Below, one piece after another: positions 35,578 through 43,199 of a DNA stretch of 64,000 nucleotides. The stretch is taken from assembly GCA_036504515.1 (NCBI GenBank), contig DASXVA010000007.1, positions 1-64,000 on the forward strand. Direction: 5' to 3'. The notes beneath the pieces are model-generated. The model searched no databases, was not told where the DNA came from, and was given only the letters and a program-made list of their open reading frames with translations. The stretch's first letter is position 1, and each line of letters starts with the position of its first letter. The stretch comes from AWTP1-18 sp036504515 (lineage in GTDB: Bacteria; Pseudomonadota; Gammaproteobacteria; Burkholderiales; Rhodocyclaceae). The position numbers were made by a program, and so were the translations under genes.

Positions 35578-37497
35578 ATGTCTTCCCACGCAAGCTCCGG
35601 CGACAATTCTCAAGATCAAAGCGATGTCCACCACAAGGCCAGTCTGTCTTCCATGGCCTTGGCGGCCATGGGGGTGGTATTCGGCGACATCGGAACCAGC
35701 CCGCTTTACACCATGAAGGAAGTCTTCAACGGTCACCATGCCGTACCGGTGACCCCGGACAACCTGTTGGGCATCCTCTCCCTGATTTTCTGGGCCATGA
35801 CCATCACGGTCACCTTCAAGTACGTCAAGTTCATCACCAAGGCGGATAACCGTGGTGAAGGCGGCATCATGGCCCTCACCGCCCTGGCTTTGCGCACTCC
35901 CGGTGCGAGCCCCTTGTTGTTGTCCTCCATTTCCGTACTAGGCGTGTTCGGTGCAGCCCTGTTCTACGGTGATGCGGTGATTACCCCGGCCATGTCGGTG
36001 CTGTCGGCGGTGGAAGGTCTTGAAGTGGTGACCCCCGTCTTCATGCCCTATGTGGTGCCGATTACCTTGGTGATTCTGGCGGGCCTGTTCCTGATCCAGC
36101 CCAAGGGCACCGCCAGCGTGGCGACCCTGTTCGGCCCGGTGATGATGTTCTGGTTCGGCGCCCTCGGCTTGATGGGCCTCTCCAATATTTGGGATCACCC
36201 GGGCGTCATCGTCGCCATCAACCCCTGGTATGCCCTGCACTTCCTGACCACCCAGAGCAGCATTGCTTTCCTCGCCATGGGTGCCGTGGTGCTGGCGATT
36301 ACCGGGGGCGAAGCGCTCTATGCCGACATGGGCCACTTCGGTCGTCGACCCATCAAGTGGGCCTGGCTGGGTTTTGTTTTCCCCTGTCTGTTCCTTAACT
36401 ATCTGGGCCAAGGTGCCCTGATCCTGGCCGAGCCGGAAGCGGTGAAGAATCCCTTCTTCCACATGGCGCCGGACGCCCTGCAGATTCCCCTGGTGCTGGT
36501 GGCCACCCTGGCCACGGTGATCGCCTCCCAGGCCGTGATCTCCGGTGCTTACTCCCTGACCAGTCAGGCTATCCAGTTGGGCTACTGTCCCCGTATCCAG
36601 ATCAAGTTCACCTCCGAACGGGAGAAGGGCCAGATCTACATTCCCAACATCAACTGGCTGCTGTTGCTGGCGGTGGTGATTCTGGTGCTGGGCTTCAAGT
36701 CCTCTTCCAATCTGGCCTCGGCCTACGGCATCGCCGTGACCATGACCATGATGATCGACACCATCCTCGCCTTCATCGTGGTGCAGTCCCTCTGGGGCTG
36801 GAGCTGGGTCAAGGCCGGCCTGTTCCTGGCCTTCTTCGTGGTGGTGGACTTCGCCTTCTTCGCCGCCAACGTGACCAAGGTCTTCGACGGCGGCTGGTTC
36901 CCCCTGGTGTTGGGCCTGTCGATCTTTGCCCTGCTGGCCACCTGGAAAAAAGGCCGCGGCCTGCTCTACAAAAAGCTGGAACAGGACTCCATGCCCCTGG
37001 ATGCCTTTATCACCAGCCTGAGTTATGGCGGCCCCCATCGGGTTGAAGGCACCGGCGTTTTCCTGACCCCCAATCCCGACGCCGTGCCCCGGGCCATGCT
37101 GCACAACCTGCTGCACAACAAGGTGCTGCACAAGACCGTGGTGCTGCTCAATGTGCAGATGCTGGACGTGCCCCACGTGGCCGAGGCCGATCAGTTGAGT
37201 GTGATGGCCCTGGATCAGGGCTTCTACAAGATCGGCGTGCGCTACGGTTTCAAGGACGACCCCGATATTCCCCTGGCCCTGGAACGCTGTGAGCCCCTGG
37301 GTTTCAAGTACGAGGTGATGGAAACTTCCTTCTTCCTCGGTCGCGAAACCATCGTGCCGAGCAAGGCAGTGCCGGGCATGGCCTACTGGCGGGAAATCCT
37401 GTTTACCTGGATGTTCCGCAACGCCGACAGCGCCACCGCCTTCTTCAAGATACCCACCAACCGGGTGGTGGAACTGGGAACCCAGATCGAAATGTAG
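35578..37497 (+). CDS. kup: Kup/Trk-family low-affinity potassium uptake protein
   Basis: A 639-residue protein of the KUP/HAK/KT family. The signature GVVFGDIGTSPLYTMKEVF is followed by twelve predicted membrane helices spanning about residues 25-460 and by a cytoplasmic C-terminal domain (about 465-639). Family blocks include NRGEGGIMALTALALR, ITGGEALYADMGHFGR and FDGGWFPLVLG. It takes up potassium, probably by proton symport, across the inner membrane. The ATG at 35578 is preceded by GAGGAA. It stands as a single transcription unit closed by the terminator at 37520. Length and domain order are normal. Confidence 0.96.
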   Translation: MSSHASSGDNSQDQSDVHHKASLSSMALAAMGVVFGDIGTSPLYTMKEVFNGHHAVPVTPDNLLGILSLIFWAMTITVTFKYVKFITKADNRGEGGIMALTALALRTPGASPLLLSSISVLGVFGAALFYGDAVITPAMSVLSAVEGLEVVTPVFMPYVVPITLVILAGLFLIQPKGTASVATLFGPVMMFWFGALGLMGLSNIWDHPGVIVAINPWYALHFLTTQSSIAFLAMGAVVLAITGGEALYADMGHFGRRPIKWAWLGFVFPCLFLNYLGQGALILAEPEAVKNPFFHMAPDALQIPLVLVATLATVIASQAVISGAYSLTSQAIQLGYCPRIQIKFTSEREKGQIYIPNINWLLLLAVVILVLGFKSSSNLASAYGIAVTMTMMIDTILAFIVVQSLWGWSWVKAGLFLAFFVVVDFAFFAANVTKVFDGGWFPLVLGLSIFALLATWKKGRGLLYKKLEQDSMPLDAFITSLSYGGPHRVEGTGVFLTPNPDAVPRAMLHNLLHNKVLHKTVVLLNVQMLDVPHVAEADQLSVMALDQGFYKIGVRYGFKDDPDIPLALERCEPLGFKYEVMETSFFLGRETIVPSKAVPGMAYWREILFTWMFRNADSATAFFKIPTNRVVELGTQIEM

Positions 37498-37519
37498 TGG
37501 CCCCTGCCCGCCGCCTGCC

Positions 37520-37554
37520 AAGGCCGACTTTCCTGAGGGAGGTCGGCCTTTTTC
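37520..37554 (+). terminator. Rho-independent terminator of kup
   Basis: AAGGCCGAC (37520-37528) pairs perfectly with GTCGGCCTT (37542-37550), with a 13-base loop, followed by TTTC and a TTTTC tract. It starts 23 bases after the kup stop. Confidence 0.88.
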
Positions 37555-37628
37555 ATTTTCTTGTTGCCGGGTTCAAGGGCGCCTGATTTTTACCGGGGGA
37601 ATGCCGGGTGAACTGGGCACGATATCAG

Positions 37629-37754
37629 GTGAAAATAATTCATCAAAATAACGGGTTTCATGGGCAGTGGTTTTGTCCCTCAGAGAGAGTACTGCTTAAC
37701 CATGCGGTTCTTCGTTAATTTATCCCCGGATTCTGATGTGAAAATAATTCACAT
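37629..37754. promoter_or_regulatory. Two copies of a GTGAA-N5-TTCAC operator-like site
   Basis: GTGAAAATAATTCAT at 37629-37643 recurs as a better palindrome at 37736-37754, where ATGTGAA and TTCACAT flank AATAA. The centres are 109 bases apart. The sites lie in the gap between kup and the 3' end of the minus-strand iron operon, not in front of a visible gene. The spacer is one base longer than in a CRP site. Confidence 0.5.
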
Positions 37755-37781
37755 GAAACCGCCTCTCGGTGGAGAAAGGGA

Positions 37782-38906
37782 TCAAACAAGGGGATCAAAC
37801 AGCGCCTGAGGGCCGATGCTGTCCAGGATCGGGCAACCGGTAAGGGCCATGACGGCTTCCAGTTCTTCGCGCAGGGTGCGCAGCACATGGGCCACGCCCA
37901 AGGGACCAGCCGCGGCCAGGGCATAAACGTAGCTGCGGCCCAGTAGTACGGCGGAAGCGCCGAGGGCGATGGCCTTGAAGACATCACTGCCGCGACGGAT
38001 GCCGCCATCAAGCAGAACGGGGCAACGGCCGGCAATCGCTTCGACGATGGGCGGCAGGGCTTCCAGGCTTGCGGGCAAAGTGTCCAGGGTGCGGCCGCCG
38101 TGGTTGGAGACGACGATGCCGTCGGCGCCCAGTTCCAGGGCTTGCAAGGCATCGGCGGGATGGAGGATGCCCTTGATCAGCAGCGGCAAGCGTGTCTGTT
38201 GGCGGAGCCAGGCCACATCGCGCCAACTGGGGGCGCCGGCGAGCAGGCCGTCGAAGAGGGCGCTTTGCCCCGCCTGCAGTTGCACTGGTCGCGGCAGCGG
38301 CATGCCCTCCAGATGGACCGCAGAAATGCCGGTTGGCAACTGGAAGCCGGCCCGTTGTTCCCGGTTGCGCAGGCCGGTGAGGGGAGCATCCACGGTGAGG
38401 ACGATGGCCTGATAGCCCGCCGCTTCGGCGCGCCGGAGCAAGGACAGGCTGAAGTCCCGATCCGGTTGCAGGTAGAGCTGAAACCAGACCGGCCCGGTCT
38501 GGATTTTCGCCACGGCTTCCAGGGGCGTGGACGACAGGGTGCTGAGGATCAGGCCCGTCTCCGTCACGGCGGCGGCCAGGGCCGTGGCGTTTTCTCCTTC
38601 GGCATGGAACAGGCGCTGGTAGGCCACCGGCGCCAGCAGGATGGGATGGCTGAAATCCTGGCCGAACAGTGTGCGCCGGGTATGGCCGCCGGCCAGATTG
38701 CCCAGCACGCGGCTGTGCAGGCGCAGGGTGTCGAAGGCGTCCCGGTTCCACTGATCCGTCAGTTCATCGGCGGCGGCTCCGGCCAGATAGGCCCAGGCGT
38801 TATCGTCCAGACGCTGGCGGGCGTAGGGAATGTAGTCGGTGGCGGCCACCACGTCCCGGGGAATGGCAGTCAGGGGCGGCAGTTTTTGCGGTGGGGAATT
38901 TGTCAT
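37782..38906 (-). CDS. FMN-dependent alpha-hydroxy-acid oxidase/dehydrogenase (LldD-like)
   Basis: A 374-residue flavin TIM-barrel enzyme from the ATG at 38906 (a TTG two codons upstream is possible). It has the substrate and flavin segments WAYLAGAAADELT, APVAYQRLFHAEGE, QLYLQPDR, the catalytic His in VVSNHGGRTLD and the phosphate-binding DGGIRRGSDVFKAIALGA. Such enzymes oxidise 2-hydroxy acids such as lactate or glycolate to 2-keto acids. The missing membrane segment and divergent start make it closer to hydroxy-acid oxidases than to the membrane LldD. It is the last gene of the iron-uptake operon, 15 bases after the flavodoxin-reductase gene, which is an unusual place for such an enzyme. 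Confidence 0.88.
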   Translation of the reverse strand: MTNSPPQKLPPLTAIPRDVVAATDYIPYARQRLDDNAWAYLAGAAADELTDQWNRDAFDTLRLHSRVLGNLAGGHTRRTLFGQDFSHPILLAPVAYQRLFHAEGENATALAAAVTETGLILSTLSSTPLEAVAKIQTGPVWFQLYLQPDRDFSLSLLRRAEAAGYQAIVLTVDAPLTGLRNREQRAGFQLPTGISAVHLEGMPLPRPVQLQAGQSALFDGLLAGAPSWRDVAWLRQQTRLPLLIKGILHPADALQALELGADGIVVSNHGGRTLDTLPASLEALPPIVEAIAGRCPVLLDGGIRRGSDVFKAIALGASAVLLGRSYVYALAAAGPLGVAHVLRTLREELEAVMALTGCPILDSIGPQALFDPLV

Positions 38907-38921
38907 GGGCAAAGAGGGCTT

Positions 38922-40316
38922 TCAATACACGTCGCGACGATAACGGCCGCTGCTCAACAGCGCTTCCAGGGCCTCGGCACCGATGGTTTCGGTGAGCACC
39001 TGGTCGATGGCCGGGGCCAGGGTGGCGGCGCTGCCGCAAAGGTAAATAGCCGCCCCGGCGGCCAGCCAGCGGCGGAGTTCGTCCGCCGCGGCAGCGAGGC
39101 GATCCTGCACGTAAATCTTGTCGGCCTGATCCCGGGAGAAAGCCAGATCCAGCCGCGTCAGCAAGCCTTCGTCTTGCCAGCAGCGGATGTCGTCGCCGTA
39201 GTGGAAATCCTGCTGCGACTTGCGTTCGCCAAACAGCAGCCAGTTGCGATGTTCCCCGGCCAGAGCACGGCTCAGCAGCAGGGGGCGCAGGCCCGCCATG
39301 CCGGTGCCGGCGCCGATCAGAATCAGGGGGCGGCGGGCGTTGTCGCCCAGATGAAAGTGCGGATGGCTGCGCAGCCGCAAAGGGACCAAGCTGCCCGGTG
39401 GCGCCTGGGTGAGCCAGCCCGAGATCAGCCCCGGTCGGCCTTCTGCATCAAGCCGCAGGCGAACCAGCAGTTGCAGGCTGCCTTCCACGGGCAAAGAGGC
39501 AATCGAATAGGCGCGGGGTTGAACCAGGGGGCTGCTGGCGGTGGGGGGCAGTATCAGGGCCAGATCGCCAGCCTCCCAGGGGGGCAAGGCGCCCTCGACC
39601 GGAACCAGTTCCAACTTAACCACGGGGGGCGCATCGCCGCCGTCGTTGAGCCACTCCCGCTTGAGCAGCCGCCAGGGGCGAAAGGTTTCCGCTTCCGGGG
39701 GGAGCAGTTTTTCTTCGCCCAGACCCTGGCTGCCCACCAGGGCAAGGGTCTGGTGTTGCCAGCGGGCAATGGCGGCTTCCTCGCCCCGGTCCACTTCAAT
39801 CATGGGAAACAAGGCCTGAGCGCCAGCCCCTTGCAGCCAGGCATCGAGTTGTTGTCCGAAGCCGCAGAAGTTGGCATAGCTGCGGTCCCCCAGGGCCAGC
39901 AGGCCATAGCGCAGATGGGTCAGGGCGACGGAGGGCGGGGCGGCCATGACCCGGTCCACAAAGGCGGTGGCTTCGTCCGGGCTGTTGTTTTCGCCGCAGG
40001 TACTGGCCAGCAACAGCAGAGGTGAGCCGGTGCTGGCCAGCCCTTGCAGATGGCTCAGACTGAGGCCACCCAGGGATTGCAGATGAACTGTGGTGCCTGC
40101 CCGGCGCAGGGCCTGGGCCGTTTCTTCCGCCAGTAACTGGGCAAAGCCGGTCTGGCTGGCATGAACCACCCAGACCGGCGCCTGACCCGGCAGGGGCAGG
40201 CCGTCATCCGGTTTCTGTCGAAGCAAGCGGCTGCGCCAGTGCACGTAGGCGCAGAAGGCGCCATAGGCCAGGAGGACTACAGCGGCGGCCAGCAGGCGGG
40301 GCATGGGGATGAACAT
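38922..40316 (-). CDS. Membrane-anchored flavodoxin-NADPH reductase (CysJ-like), probable iron-reduction component
   Basis: A 464-residue protein from the ATG at 40316. An N-terminal helix (RLLAAAVVLLAYGAFCAYV) anchors a cytoplasmic portion made of a flavodoxin domain (VVHASQTGFAQLLAEE, ASTCGENNSPDEA, LGDRSYANFCGFG) and a ferredoxin-NADP reductase domain (PRAYSIASLP for FAD, LIGAGTGMAGLRPLL and a CGS for NADPH). The layout matches the sulfite-reductase flavoprotein type often found beside PepSY and PiuC proteins in siderophore loci. There it is thought to pass electrons from NADPH to the membrane protein for ferric-siderophore reduction; that role is inferred from the neighbours. No ribosome site is obvious. 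Confidence 0.85.
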   Translation of the reverse strand: MFIPMPRLLAAAVVLLAYGAFCAYVHWRSRLLRQKPDDGLPLPGQAPVWVVHASQTGFAQLLAEETAQALRRAGTTVHLQSLGGLSLSHLQGLASTGSPLLLLASTCGENNSPDEATAFVDRVMAAPPSVALTHLRYGLLALGDRSYANFCGFGQQLDAWLQGAGAQALFPMIEVDRGEEAAIARWQHQTLALVGSQGLGEEKLLPPEAETFRPWRLLKREWLNDGGDAPPVVKLELVPVEGALPPWEAGDLALILPPTASSPLVQPRAYSIASLPVEGSLQLLVRLRLDAEGRPGLISGWLTQAPPGSLVPLRLRSHPHFHLGDNARRPLILIGAGTGMAGLRPLLLSRALAGEHRNWLLFGERKSQQDFHYGDDIRCWQDEGLLTRLDLAFSRDQADKIYVQDRLAAAADELRRWLAAGAAIYLCGSAATLAPAIDQVLTETIGAEALEALLSSGRYRRDVY

Positions 40317-40335
40317 GGTAAACAATCAAAACCAG

Positions 40336-41154
40336 TTACTGGGGTTGCACTTCCAGAGTCGCGGCATAGCTGGCGCGACGTTCCTTGGCAGCAGGCACGG
40401 TGGTCTTGTTGTCGGTGGTGGCCGCTTCCAGCCAGTAGAGACCGGCTTCGGGCCAGGTGATGCTGAACTTGCCGTCGCTGTCCGTGGTGAACTTGAGTTC
40501 CCCCAACTGGTTGCGGTAGCGCGTGCCGCCCCGGATCAGGCTGACGTTTACACCGCTGACGGGCTTGCCATCCAGCAGTAGACGGAAGGCGGTGGTTTCA
40601 CCGGCCACCAGATCGTTGGGGTGGTTTTTGCCGACGGCCTGTAATTCCAGCCCCTTGCCGATGTTCTTGAGGACGGAGGGCTTGCCGACGGTGACGAAGG
40701 TTTCCACCCGGCCAGCGCTTTCATTGACCTTGAGTTCTTCCGCATCGGCGGGGACTTCCTTGGCGAAGGTTTCCGCCGTGCCGCGCCAGCGTTTGGTTTC
40801 ACCGTTGAGCTTGTAGCTGGCCATGATGCCGCCGTTGAGGACGGCGATGCGATAGGTGCCGGCTTGGCTCAGGTTGAGGTCGAAGACGCTGCGCAGTTTG
40901 CCGCGCAGGGCATTTTCCGGCGCGACCAGGCTGCCGTCGGGGGCGGTGACCGCCAGGTTGTCCAGGGCCAAAGGCATGTGGTTGACGAAGAACAGGTCGT
41001 TGGAAACCGCGGCGTCCACGGTGATCCACTGGGCCTTGGCCAGAATGGTGGAAGACGGTTGCAGCCAAACATTGTGGGCGGCGGCGGGGGCGATGTGGAG
41101 GCCGAGACTGCCAAGGGCCAGCAGGGCGGCGAGTTTGAGGGGGCGCAGGGTCAT
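40336..41154 (-). CDS. DUF4198-family periplasmic protein
   Basis: A 272-residue exported protein with a signal peptide (LKLAALLALGSLGLHIAPAAA, cut just before HNVWLQPSS). The HNVWLQPS opening with its His and Trp, the middle NGETKRWRG and the final sandwich-like ITWPEAGLYWLEA are typical of DUF4198 (NikM-like) proteins, which occur in metal-uptake operons and are thought to bind metal or a metal complex in the periplasm. A ribosome site CAGGAG lies upstream of the ATG at 41154. It is encoded between the DUF2271 and flavodoxin-reductase genes of the iron operon. Confidence 0.85.
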   Translation of the reverse strand: MTLRPLKLAALLALGSLGLHIAPAAAHNVWLQPSSTILAKAQWITVDAAVSNDLFFVNHMPLALDNLAVTAPDGSLVAPENALRGKLRSVFDLNLSQAGTYRIAVLNGGIMASYKLNGETKRWRGTAETFAKEVPADAEELKVNESAGRVETFVTVGKPSVLKNIGKGLELQAVGKNHPNDLVAGETTAFRLLLDGKPVSGVNVSLIRGGTRYRNQLGELKFTTDSDGKFSITWPEAGLYWLEAATTDNKTTVPAAKERRASYAATLEVQPQ

Positions 41155-41199
41155 GGCGGTACTCCTGGAAAAGAGTGAGGTCGAGGGGGCGAAAAAGGA

Positions 41200-41745
41200 T
41201 CAGGGCTTCAGTTCGAGGGAGATGGCGCCCAGTTCATGCTCGCCCTTGGCGGGGATTTTCCGGGCTTGCTTCACGGGCCATTGGAAGGGGACGTAGATCA
41301 ATTCCCGACCACCGGATTCCCGGGCGGCTTCTACGCCCAGTTTGTAGTCGCCGGGAGGAAGGGCGGCGAGGGGATTCTTGCCGGGGGTAAAGCGCAGCTT
41401 GAGGGTGCCCACGGCAGGGGTGGCGCCGGCCAGCCCGTCCAGGTCCGCCTGTTCCAGTTCGCGGCCGCTGCGGCGCCACCACTGACGCAGATCCTTGAGC
41501 CACTTCACGCCTTCGTTGTTCTTCTTCGGGCTGTAGCGCACGGTGAGGTTGGCAGCGACGGTCTGATCGGCTTTTTCGATCCAGACCGCCAGATAGGGGC
41601 GGTGGTATTCGGCCACGTCGAGGCGGGGGATTTCGATGTCCACATTCAGTTCGGCGGCGAAGGCCGGTGCAGCCATCAGACTCAAAACAGCAATCAGCGC
41701 GGCAACGGTTCTGCGGGTGTGGGGGACGAAGAGTGTCGGGGTCAT
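41200..41745 (-). CDS. DUF2271-family periplasmic protein
   Basis: A 181-residue protein with a signal peptide (TVAALIAVLSLMAAPAFAA) and the DUF2271 core: VDIEIPRLDVAEYHRPYLAVWIE, a WLKDLRQWWRRSG block and PPGDYKLGVEAARE. Proteins of this family almost always sit beside PepSY and DUF4198 proteins in iron or heme loci; their biochemical role is unknown. The ATG at 41745 follows AAGGAC. Spacing to the PepSY gene is 13 bases, so co-translation within the operon is likely. Confidence 0.85.
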   Translation of the reverse strand: MTPTLFVPHTRRTVAALIAVLSLMAAPAFAAELNVDIEIPRLDVAEYHRPYLAVWIEKADQTVAANLTVRYSPKKNNEGVKWLKDLRQWWRRSGRELEQADLDGLAGATPAVGTLKLRFTPGKNPLAALPPGDYKLGVEAARESGGRELIYVPFQWPVKQARKIPAKGEHELGAISLELKP

Positions 41746-41758
41746 GGGCTTGTCCTTT

Positions 41759-42433
41759 TTAGTGAATGAAAATAAGCGTGAGCAACAGGGGCACGACCAG
41801 GCCCAGCACCACCAGAGGCCAGGTGGTGGGGCGCTGGCTGGCGTGGAATTGCAGGATGAGCAAACCGGTCAGGGACGACAGCAGGCAGATGACAGCGAAC
41901 AGGTCGATGAACCAGGCCCAGGCGGCGCCGGTGTTGCGGCCTTTGTGCAGGTCGTTGAAGTAGGCGATCCAGCCCTGGTCGGTGGCTTCGTATTCCACGG
42001 CGCCGTTGCTGCGATCGATGCGCAGCCAGGCATCGCCACCGGGACGGGGCAGGGGAATGTAGATTTCCTCGGCGGACCATTCGGCCTTTTGTCGGGCGAC
42101 ATCGGTATTCAATTCGGCGGACAACCAGTGGGCAACTGTTGCGGGTAGTGGTGCTGCCGTGGGCGAGGCGGCGTCCTGGGGTTCGTCTTTCTGCCGGGCC
42201 AGCAAGGCTTGCAAGGACTCCGGCAAGGTCAGTTCCCGCTGTACCACCCGGGGTTTGCTCTTGATGTCGCCGGCATGGTTGAGGGTGATGCCGGTGATGG
42301 AGAACAGCAGCAGGCCGATCAGGGTGATGGCGGCGCTGATCCAGTGCCAGTGGTGCAGGGTCTTCAGCCAGCCGGCACGGCGCTGGCTGGCCTGGTGGGC
42401 ATGGACAGGGGGGGGCGTTGAGGTGGTGCTCAT
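41759..42433 (-). CDS. PepSY-associated membrane protein, putative siderophore-iron reductase subunit
   Basis: A 224-residue membrane protein with a first helix just after WLKTLHHWHWISAAITLIG, a periplasmic loop of about 110 residues and two C-terminal helices (AWAWFIDLFAVICLLSSLTG and WPLVVLGLVVPLLLTLIFI). His in HHWHW, in the TLNHAG after helix one and in NDLHKGRN are the conserved candidates for heme ligands in PepSY_TM proteins. Such proteins are thought to take electrons from a cytoplasmic flavoprotein to reduce ferric siderophores. It is smaller than full-length PepSY_TM reductases (about 400 residues) and depends on the neighbouring flavodoxin-reductase for that model. Confidence 0.82.
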   Translation of the reverse strand: MSTTSTPPPVHAHQASQRRAGWLKTLHHWHWISAAITLIGLLLFSITGITLNHAGDIKSKPRVVQRELTLPESLQALLARQKDEPQDAASPTAAPLPATVAHWLSAELNTDVARQKAEWSAEEIYIPLPRPGGDAWLRIDRSNGAVEYEATDQGWIAYFNDLHKGRNTGAAWAWFIDLFAVICLLSSLTGLLILQFHASQRPTTWPLVVLGLVVPLLLTLIFIH

Positions 42434-42442
42434 GGCTGCGGA

Positions 42443-43123
42443 TCAGGTCTCGGCCCAGAGCTGCAGTAGCTTGTGGTAATGCCCGGTGAGGGCAACCACT
42501 TCACCACTGTCGCCCACTTGCTGGCGCAGGTTTTGGATGGTGTTATCCAGATCGAACAGCATGGCGCGGCGCCAATCGTCGCGGACCAGGCTCTGGGTCC
42601 ACAGGAAGGACGCGAAGCGGACGCCTTTGGTGACGGGCTCGACCCGATGCAGGCTGGTGGAGGGATAAACGATGGCATCCCCCGCCGGGAGCTTGGCTTC
42701 GTGGGTGCCGTAGCTGTCCTCGACGATCAGGTCGCCGCCTTCATATTCGTCGGGATCGGAGAAAAAAATGGTGGTGGAGACATCGGTGCGCACCGGCTGG
42801 TTGCTGCCGTGGGCATAGCGGATGGCGTTGTCGATATGGTTGCCGTAGTGGCCGCCGTCTTCGTAGCGATTGACGAAGGGGGGCAGGATGCGATGGGGCA
42901 AGGCGGCAGAAAAAAACAGGGGATTGTTGCGCAGGGCCGGCACCACGATTTCACGGAGGCGGGCGAGGACCGGCGAGTTTTCGGCCAGTTGCCGGTTGCG
43001 CTTGGCCTGGGAGGCCTGGACGCCTGCCGTGGTGAGGCCATCCACCCAATCGGCCTGGGCCAGCAACTTGCGGCATTCGGCCAGGGTTTCGGCGCTGAGG
43101 ACTTCGGGAATATGCAACATCAT
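42443..43123 (-). CDS. piuC: PKHD-type Fe(II)/2-oxoglutarate dioxygenase, PiuC family
   Basis: A 226-residue protein equal in length to PiuC/YbiX. The iron ligands are visible as HID in YGNHIDNAI and the distal His in STSLHRVEPV; the 2-oxoglutarate-binding Arg follows in GVRFASFLW. The IFFSDPDEYEGGDLIVED segment is typical of PKHD hydroxylases. The biochemical substrate is not established, but the gene is a regular partner of catecholate-siderophore receptors such as Fiu/PiuA. The ATG at 43123 follows AAGGAG. It is the first gene behind the receptor, 76 bases from its end. Confidence 0.93.
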   Translation of the reverse strand: MMLHIPEVLSAETLAECRKLLAQADWVDGLTTAGVQASQAKRNRQLAENSPVLARLREIVVPALRNNPLFFSAALPHRILPPFVNRYEDGGHYGNHIDNAIRYAHGSNQPVRTDVSTTIFFSDPDEYEGGDLIVEDSYGTHEAKLPAGDAIVYPSTSLHRVEPVTKGVRFASFLWTQSLVRDDWRRAMLFDLDNTIQNLRQQVGDSGEVVALTGHYHKLLQLWAET

Positions 43124-43199
43124 GGTCAGTGGACTCCTTGGCGATGGCTAGGGCCGATAAGAACAATCCCGCCCGGAGCACCGGGCGGGGAAGGGCTGC

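Noticed and set aside
35938..37521. A 527-codon minus-strand frame opposite kup
   Set aside because: Antisense shadow with His- and Gln-rich content; kup is complete and well conserved.
37736..37754. CRP site
   Set aside because: The half-sites TGTGA and TCACA are separated by seven bases instead of six, and no promoter lies beside it.
38100..40025. A 641-codon plus-strand frame across the hydroxy-acid oxidase and flavoreductase genes
   Set aside because: It crosses two recognised genes in antisense with no family motif.
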